NCBI RefSeq assembly: GCF_000715075.1
Contig: NC_134101.1
Location: forward strand, 148,961,084-149,025,083
DNA: 64,000 bases
Direction: 5' to 3'
Source of the DNA: Nicotiana tabacum
Taxonomy: Eukaryota > Streptophyta > Magnoliopsida > Solanales > Solanaceae
Part shown: piece after piece, positions 57,446 to 64,000 of the stretch
Position numbering within the stretch: position 1 is the stretch's first letter
Layout of the letters: each line of letters opens with the position of its first letter
Translations under genes and position numbers: made by a program
Notes under the pieces: model-generated
Seen by the model: only the letters and a program-made list of their open reading frames with translations
What the model was told of the DNA's origin: nothing
The model's database searches: none

Positions 57446-59796
57446 TCAGTTGATGCACACCCCCGCCAAGTCCTTGCAGTGTGCAAACTTAGCGAGCGAG
57501 ACTATCTTGGTCAACACGTCTGCAGCATTATCGTCTGTGATAACCTTCACGACCTTGATAGTTCCCTCATCAATAACATCTCGAATAAAATGAAATCTGA
57601 CATCAATGTGTTTAGTGCGCTCATGAAATCTCTGATTTTTCATTAGATGAATAGCACTCTGACTATCACATCTAAGAGTTGATTCCAGCTGAACCAAACT
57701 CAATTCCGCTACTAAACTTTTCAACCAGATAGCTTCCTTTACCGCCTCCGCTGCTGCCATGTATTCTGCTTCTGTCGTAGACAAAGCGACAATCGACTGC
57801 AGAGTCGACTTCCAACTGACGGCACTGCCAACGAGGGTAAAGATGTATCCAGTTGTGGACCTTCTTCTGTCAAGATCTCCTGCATAGTCAGAATCCACAT
57901 AACCGAGAATTGAAATACCTGTACCACTTTTTCGAAAGGTAAGACCAACACCAGAAGCTCCTTTGAGATATCTCAATATCCACTTGACAGCTTCCCAATG
58001 CCTCTTTCCTGGGTTGGACATGTATCTACTTACCACACTTACAGATTGAGCAATATCTGGACGTGTGCATACCATAGCATACATAATACTACCAACTGCA
58101 CTGGCATAAGGAATCTTTGACATATGCTCCACCTCATCCTCGGACTGAGGCATTTGTGACTCTGAAAGTTTAAAATGAGGAGCTAATGGTGTACTTACAG
58201 GCTTGCACGTTTGCATATTGAATCTCTCGAGAACCCTTTCAATATACCTCTTCTGAGAAAGATGTACAACATCGTCTTCTCTTGAAATCTCCATACCAAG
58301 GATTTTCTTTGCAGCTCCTAAATCCTTCATGTCAAATTCCTTACTCAACAGTTCCTTCAAAGCATTTATCTCTGTAATGTTGTTAGCAGCAATAAGCATA
58401 TCATCAACATACAACAGTAAATAAATCATTGAGTTACCAGACATCTTCTTGTGATACACACAGCTATCAAATGCACTCCTTGAGAATTCATGTGTAGTCA
58501 TGAATGCATCAAACCTCTTGTACCACTGTCTAGGGGATTGCTTCAAACCATACAAAGACTTCTTTAGTTGGCATACGTGATCTTCTTTTCCCTCAGCTAG
58601 GAAACCTTCAGGTTGATCCATATAGATTGTCTCTTCTAGATCACCGTGTAAGAAAGCAGTTTTGACATCAAGCTATTGAAGCTCCAAGTCAAATTGGGCA
58701 ACCAATGCTAGTAGCACGCGAATTGAGCTATGCTTCACGACTGGAGAGAAAATCTCATTGTAGTCAATTCCCTCCTTCTGACTGAATCCTTTTGCAACCA
58801 ATCTCGCCTTGAACCTAGCATCTTCCACTTCAGGAATTCCCTCTTTCTTTCGGTAGACCCACTTGCATCCAACTGTCCTCTTCCCTTTTGTCTTTTCACT
58901 AAGACCCATGTCTGATTCTTGTGAAGAGACTCCATCTCTTCAGTCATTGTGCAGCATCCTTGCAAGAAGTTGCTTCAATATACGAGGAGGACTCCAGATC
59001 TTTAATCTCTTCTTGTGCAGCTACGAACGCATATGCAATCAAGTTTGCTTGATTTATAAGGCGTTCCGGTTCTCGTGTTTGCCTCTTCTCCCTCCCTTTC
59101 GCAATTGTGTATGGTTCATTGACAGCAAGTTCTTCAAGGCCTACATCTTCTGACTCATCTTTAACCTGAGTCTCTTGATCCTTTTCCTTGGCAAGCTCCA
59201 CCGGAAGCTCCACCTGCTCGTTGTTCTTGTTTCCTGAAAACTCCACGGAAACTTTACGGGGATCAAGTATAGAGGATTCATCGAAGGTGACATCTCTACT
59301 AACTATAAATTTGAGTAAAGACAAACACCAAAGTTTGTACCCTTTTACTCCATCCACATACCCTACGAATATGGCCTTCTTAGCCCTTGGTTCAAGCTTT
59401 CCTTCATTAACATGATAATAAGCTGGACACCCAAATACTCGTAAGTATGAATAGTTAGAGGGTTCACCTGACCATACCTCATTCGGAGTCTTAAAGTCAA
59501 TTGCCGATGCTGGAGATCGATTGACAATATGAGCAGCAGTGTGAACTGCTTCAGCCCAAAATACTTTGGACATTTTGGCTTGTAGGAGCATACAACGAGC
59601 CTTTTCAAGAAGAGTTCTGTTCATTCTCTCGGCAACTCCATTCTGCTGTGGGGTATGCCTGACAGTCCTATGTCTTGAGATCCCATGAACCTTGCAGAAT
59701 TCATTAAACTCTTCATTGCAAAACTCCAAGCCATTGTCTGTGCGAAGATACTTGATTTTTCGCTCCATTTGATTTTCAACCAAAATCTTCCACTCT
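57446..59796 (-). pseudogene. Pol (integrase C-terminal part, RT, RNase H) of Tork-type element
   Basis: Read right to left. Integrase from about 59790 with YLRTDNGLEF and QQNGVAERMNRT gives the second Asp and the Glu; the first Asp region is deleted at the junction with upstream sequence near 59790-59800. A variable linker follows (59200-58960). RT from about 58900 carries [13 protein letters not shown] and YVDD at 58400-58411 on the plus-strand count. RNase H follows with GYVDSDYAGD and ALSTTEAEY. A TAG at about 58672 interrupts ELQ/LDVK and a frame change lies between 58944 and 58910. The 391-codon frame 58621-57446 is uninterrupted. Confidence 0.88.
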
Positions 59797-61275
59797 TTAA
59801 ATGCTCTTTCCGCCCTTCGATGGAAGTTTAGAAGGACCCCATAAATCTGAATGGATGTAGTCTAGCACTCCTCTTGTCTTGTGTTTGCCAGTGCTGAAGC
59901 TGACCTTCTTCTGCTTCCCTAGAACGCAGTGCTCACAGAAGTCAAGCGTGCTGATCTTCTCACCTTCCAAAAGTTTACGATTACTCAACATCTCCAGTCC
60001 ACGTGCGCTCATATGACCCAGTCTCATGTGCCATAGTCTTGCCTTGTCATCATTAGATAACTGCACTGTAAATGCATTTGCAGAGCCAACAATGGTGCTT
60101 CCGGCCAATGTGTAAAGGCCGTTCTCCAGCTTGCCTTTCAGCATGACTAAAGAACCTTTAGTCACCTTCATAGTTCCTGCTTCGCTCATGTACCTGTAGC
60201 CTTGTTCATCCAGAGTACCCAAGGAGATCAAATTCTTCTTCAGATCAGGAACATGACGGACTTGTGTAATAGTCCTCACGATTCCATCATGGCAGCGAAC
60301 CCGAACTGAGTCAATGCCAACTATTGCACAAGTTGCATTATTGCCCATTACTACGGTTCCTCCACTTTTCTCGTAGCTGCTAAACTAGTCTTTTCGGAAC
60401 GTCATATGCAGAGTACAAGCAGAGTCTAACACCCATTTGTTTTCATAACTACTATTATTATTACACGATGTTATTAGTACATAATCATTATCAAAATTAT
60501 GTACCTGTTCAACTGTAGATGCACTCCCCTTTTCCTTGGACTTTGACATTGGGCAATCTCGTTCAAAGTGCCCTTTATTGCCACAACCCCAACACTCTGT
60601 ATTCTTCTTGTTCACACGAGACTTTGATCTGTGCTTTGATTTGCTCTTTCCCTGTTGGCTAGTCCGGCCTCTGACAAAGAGGCCACTTGCCTGGTCATCT
60701 CTATCTCCTTCAATGTGCCTCCGCACATCACTAGAGTTAAGTGCCTGCCGCACTTGCTCAAGCTTGATAGGCTCCTTGCTATACATCATTGAATTCTCAA
60801 TATTACGATATCCTGAAGTCAATGAAAATAGCAAAGCACATGCAAGCGTCTCCTCCTCCCTTTTAATTCCTGCAATTTGTAAGTCCATGACAAGTTTATT
60901 AAACGCATCTAAATGATCTTGTAACGAAGTACCTGACCCCATCTTAAATGTGTGAAGACGCCGTTGTAACAACATTCTTGTTGTCACTGATCGGTCTTGG
61001 TATAACCCTTCTAGCTTTTCCCACAACTGTTTGGCCGTCTCTTCGGTACCCGTACTCACTTCACAAAGCACGTTAGGTGCAAGGGATAGTTGGATTGCAC
61101 TCAATGCATCCCCTTCAATCTTCTCCTTGTCGGGAGCTGATATATCCGTAGGATACTTTCCGTCAATAGCATGGATTGAACCTTCCCTCCGCAATAACGT
61201 CATCATCTGGATCTTCCAGATATTGAAGTTGTTGCGTCCATTGAATCTATCAATTTCAAACTTCATGGAACTCAT
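59797..61275 (-). pseudogene. Gag, protease and integrase N-terminal part of Tork-type element
   Basis: Starts ATG 61275 (MSSMKFEIDRFNGRNNFNIW). Gag core with LQRRLHTFKMGSGTSLQDHL, basic Ser/Lys stretch, zinc knuckle CWGCGNKGHFERDC near 60590. Protease WVLDSACTLHM has Ala in place of the catalytic-motif Gly. A TAG just before 60348 interrupts an otherwise continuous frame. GAG-pre-integrase has RLWHMRLGHMSARGLEML and HCVLGKQ. The frame ends at 59797 where the integrase deletion starts. Confidence 0.88.
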
Positions 61276-61317
61276 CTTTGCTTGTTCTTCCTCCTTGGAT
61301 CGTTAAAGAATCCTGTC

Positions 61318-61329
61318 GCTCTGATACCA
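61318..61329 (-). other. Primer binding site of Tork-type element
   Basis: Minus strand TGGTATCAGAGC, two bases from the 5' LTR edge at 61332; initiator tRNA-Met type. Confidence 0.88.
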
Positions 61330-61331
61330 AT

Positions 61332-61747
61332 TGTTAGCGGAGACGTAAAAGAAAGAACACAAGATTTAACGTGGTTCGGATCAAAATAATCCTACGTCCA
61401 CCAGAGAACAATTGCCCTTTTAACATTAACAAAGGAAGGGGAGATTTCCCAATTACACTTAAAGAATTTCTCTCTTAACTCTCTACTCACTACAATGTAT
61501 TGTATTATTTTGGGATTATTTCTACAAGTGAAGGAGTGCATCTATTTATAGAGGTAAAGACCTCCTTTTGATGTCATTGGTGACATCAAACTACCTCCTC
61601 TTGATGTCATGGGTGACATCAAAGGAGGAAGCTTCCTCCTAGCATCCACACCAACTCTTTCCACCAACTCTTCATGCCATTGTTGACTAAACATAAACCA
61701 ACATTTTCAGCATGCCATTGTTGACTAAACATAAACCAACATTTTCA
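61332..61747 (-). mobile_element. 5' LTR of Tork-type element (416 bp)
   Basis: Same ends as 56871-57295 and nearly identical. Differs by a short indel near 61675 and about a dozen substitutions by eye. Confidence 0.9.
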
Positions 61748-61752
61748 TAAGG

Positions 61753-62577
61753 CTTGCAAATCTGGAAGCGTGGAGTAACGGGTGCCCCATTGTTGGGTAG
61801 CCCAACATCAGAGGTAGGTCTGGCTCAGAAATCATGTTGATTTGTGTGTCCATCTCATCTAAAAGATCAAGGTGTTAAATAGTGCACACCTTTTTTTTAA
61901 TAAGGAAAAGTGTAGAAGGCAAGGTTCAAAACACCTTTATTACTTGATAAATGAAAGCACACCTTTATTTACTTAATTATTACTTCGACACATCTCACGT
62001 GCAAGAATGAATTTTTTTTCATGGGTCAAGCACGTGAAATTTTTTATTTAATAAAAGGTAGTGGTTAGACTTGAACCAAAGACCTCTGTCTGCTTTAAAA
62101 CCATGTTTTGAAAATAGACCTTACCTCTAACTCAATCCCAAAAGTTAGCTCAATTGATGAAAATACAAGGCCATATAAGTAGATTACATCTCATACACTT
62201 AACCGACATGGACTATAATGCACTAAAGGAGTTGTTTTTCTTCTGGCCTTTCTTATCTAAACTTTGTGCAATATAACTGATGAGATCAACAACCATGAAT
62301 ATTAGAAGATATGTTATTGTTGGAACAGGATGATGTTGCTTCAAAACTAAAGAACTTTTGGAACATCATTCAATGCAACTCAAACAAAGAGTGAAGATAA
62401 AGGAGTACCAGAAATAAAATCAATATATGTTCGTGATTATTCCAACCAAATTGAATTGAAGAACAGTACTATTTCCTCTGTTTATCTTTCTATGGTTCTT
62501 AAGTTACATTTGAGCTTTGATTCATGACTGGTTGGCTGGGTGGTTGAGACATAGGAGTAATAACCTGGAGATTCCAG
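61753..62577. other. Intergenic or intron-12 sequence without recognisable gene
   Basis: Continues the flank interrupted by the Tork element. No kinase exon motif (DFG, APE) is found in any frame. The right edge at 62578 is the breakpoint of the duplicated segment. Confidence 0.5.
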
Positions 62578-63144
62578 GTTAGCTTGGTGAGTCAGTTCAT
62601 ACATGATCCCCGAGATCCTCATATGCAAGCTGTCTTTCATATTTTGCGGTATCTGAAATCTGCACCAGGGAAAGGTCTACTTTTCTCCAAACATGATCAC
62701 CTCCAAATAGAAGCCTTTACAGACGCGGATTGGGCCGGATCTTTAGATGACAGAAGATCAACATCCAGTTACTGTACGCTCGTAGGAGGAAACTTGGTTA
62801 CTTGGAGAAGCAAGAAGCAAAGTGTAGTTACTAGATCAAGTGCGGAGGTAGAATATTGAGCTATGGCCCAGGGTGTTTGCGAACTGCTTTGGATATAAAA
62901 GCTACTACAGGAATTGAGACTGTATGAAAAAGGAAAACATTCCTTGTACTGTGACAATAAAGCTGCCATCAGTGTAGCTCATAATCCAGTCCAGCATGAC
63001 CAAACAAAGCATGTGGAAATTGTTCGACGCTTCATCAAAGAAAAAGTTACAATTGGTGTCTTGAGTTTGTTTCATGTACCATCGGAAAAACAACTAGCTG
63101 ATGTGTTTACCAAAGGTCTCAACAAGCGACTTGCCATACTTTGA
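62578..63144 (+). pseudogene. Duplicated Ale-type RNase H fragment
   Basis: Same reading as 55408-55974, including the in-frame TGA after VEY (62857-62859) and the TAA in the next line. The stops predate the duplication. Ends at TGA 63142. Confidence 0.88.
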
Positions 63145-63185
63145 GCTTTGCATGTGCGACATCTTTGCACCAACTTGAGGGGGAG

Positions 63186-63417
63186 TGTTGATTAGCATGA
63201 TTCAAGGAGACTTGATTTAGGAGTGTTAATTAGCATGATTTCAAGAGATTTAATTATATTTAGGAGATATTCTGATTTTATTTGATTTGTTTTTATAGCT
63301 GGATTGATTGTATAGATTTATTTTATTTCCTTAATTAGCATTGTGAGCTTTGTATAAATTCCCTTGCCCATGGGATGTAAATAATACAAGAAGCCTTTCT
63401 TCTTCTCAAAATCTACA
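63186..63417 (+). mobile_element. Duplicated Ale-type 3' LTR (232 bp)
   Basis: Copy of 56016-56247, followed by the same flank (attacacatcag). It is a passenger of the segmental duplication and not an independent insertion. Confidence 0.9.
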
Positions 63418-63713
63418 ATTACACATCAGTTGATGGTTGAAATACCTGTGGGTAATGTGTCACCGGAATATGTCCAAAACTTCAGTTGCGTTTTGCCCGT
63501 TAAGAATTGAAAAAGCTTCGTACAAAATATAAAAAAGGATCGGAAAATACACTCTAGAGTTATAAATTTATAATTGTAGCAGCTGACACATAGCTAAGGC
63601 CACAATGAAATTCTGAATGCTTCACAGTGTACTCAATTTAGCACTGGTTTTGCATGCTGCTTAACATCATCTTTAATCAACCTCAGCTATATTTTCTGAG
63701 GAAATAGGTCGAG

Positions 63714-63830
63714 TAACAACAACAACAACAACAAGCCCAGTGAAATTCTACAAGTGGGGTCTGGGGAGGGTGAAGTGTACGCAGACATTACCCCTACCTA
63801 ATGAAGGTAGGGGTAAACTGATTCGTTTCG
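63714..63830 (-). mobile_element. Duplicated RTE/SINE tail fragment
   Basis: Counterpart of 56543-56625. Here TTACCCCTACCT and AGGTAGGGGTAA form a perfect 12-bp inverted repeat around AATGA, which the first copy lacks. Confidence 0.6.
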
Positions 63831-64000
63831 GGGAGAAGACCCTTCTCAGCTTCAGAGTGGTTCGAAACAATGATTTTACAAAATGACAAGGCCTGGTATC
63901 ACTTCACATCTTGTATAATATCTGCTAAGAAAATGTATGTTGAGCCTAACTTAAATCCAAAAGCTAGGTCAAGTGGTGAAGATTTTCAAAACTAGATAAG

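Larger units (their letters stand above)
56871..61747 (-). mobile_element. Tork-type Ty1/copia element, minus strand (4877 bp)
   Basis: LTRs at 61332-61747 (5') and 56871-57295 (3') with TG..CA ends, a perfect TAAGG target duplication (56866-56870, 61748-61752), and PBS and PPT at the expected edges. Gag and pol lie between, almost full length. Gag and RT resemble the Tork/Tnt1 lineage from memory. At least two stops, one internal deletion in integrase and frame changes near 58950 disable it. The closely similar LTRs (425 and 416 bp) suggest a fairly recent insertion. It inserted after the Ale element's flank was in place. Confidence 0.92.
62578..64000. repeat. Segmental direct duplication, copy 2
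   Basis: Starts abruptly at GTTAGCTTGGTGAGTCAG inside Ale RNase H coding sequence and runs to the window end. Contains an additional 12-bp-stem palindrome near 63784-63812 and lacks a short TCCTTATAAG-type segment present at about 56716. Confidence 0.93.

Noticed and set aside
63186..63417. Independent solo LTR of the Ale-type family
   Set aside because: It is preceded by the element's RNase H and followed by the same unique flank as 56248 onward, so it arrived by segmental duplication.

Overview
The window is plant nuclear DNA. It is AT-rich, packed with nested LTR retrotransposons, LINEs and MITEs, and carries one spliced gene with GT-AG introns. The repeat families (a 22.7-kb Ogre/Tat-type Ty3/gypsy element with 4.4-kb LTRs, RTE LINEs ending in TTG repeats, Tork- and Ale-type Ty1/copia elements) suggest a Solanaceae genome, possibly Nicotiana. 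The species is inference.

Layout. (1) 1-35000: an outer non-coding Ty3/gypsy-like element with about 3.3-kb LTRs and no recognisable pol (a LARD). Its 5' LTR is cut at 793. An Ogre-like element (3451-26194, target duplication ATTAC) sits in its internal region. The 3' LTR side carries a 2731-bp direct duplication (28172-30902 and 30915-33645). (2) 3451-26194: the Ogre-like element reads 5' LTR, PBS, leader, ORF1, gag-protease, putative intron, RT-RNaseH-second RNaseH-integrase, long 3' UTR with a 12-copy tandem repeat, PPT, 3' LTR. It is dead, with 14 in-frame stops and about 5 frameshifts. (3) 35001-36276: an inverted LTR fragment, a pogo-type MITE, then a promoter. (4) 36277-52093: twelve exons, all phase-consistent, of a gene encoding a signal peptide, a PP2C phosphatase domain and a protein kinase domain. 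It resembles Arabidopsis At3g63340 (PP2C 51). The kinase stops at the HRD motif and the rest is not in the window. Its introns hold two RTE LINEs, several MITEs and a Copia fragment. (5) 52310-64000: an Ale-type Copia element missing most of gag, a Tork-type Copia element on the minus strand (56871-61747, target duplication TAAGG), and a 1.4-kb direct duplicate of the Ale element's 3' part plus flank.

Most notable observation: the Ogre-like element carries three copies of a roughly 60-nt module, one ahead of ORF1, one between ORF1 and gag, and one after pol. Each has an invariant outer pairing CTACG/CGTAG and an inner hairpin whose sequence differs in every copy while pairing is kept. This looks like a conserved structured RNA (or DNA) element at the ORF boundaries. 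Other observations are a 46-nt near-perfect hairpin in both LTRs, an in-frame candidate intron between protease and RT, and a 94-bp tandem duplication that doubles a splice acceptor of the phosphatase-kinase gene.
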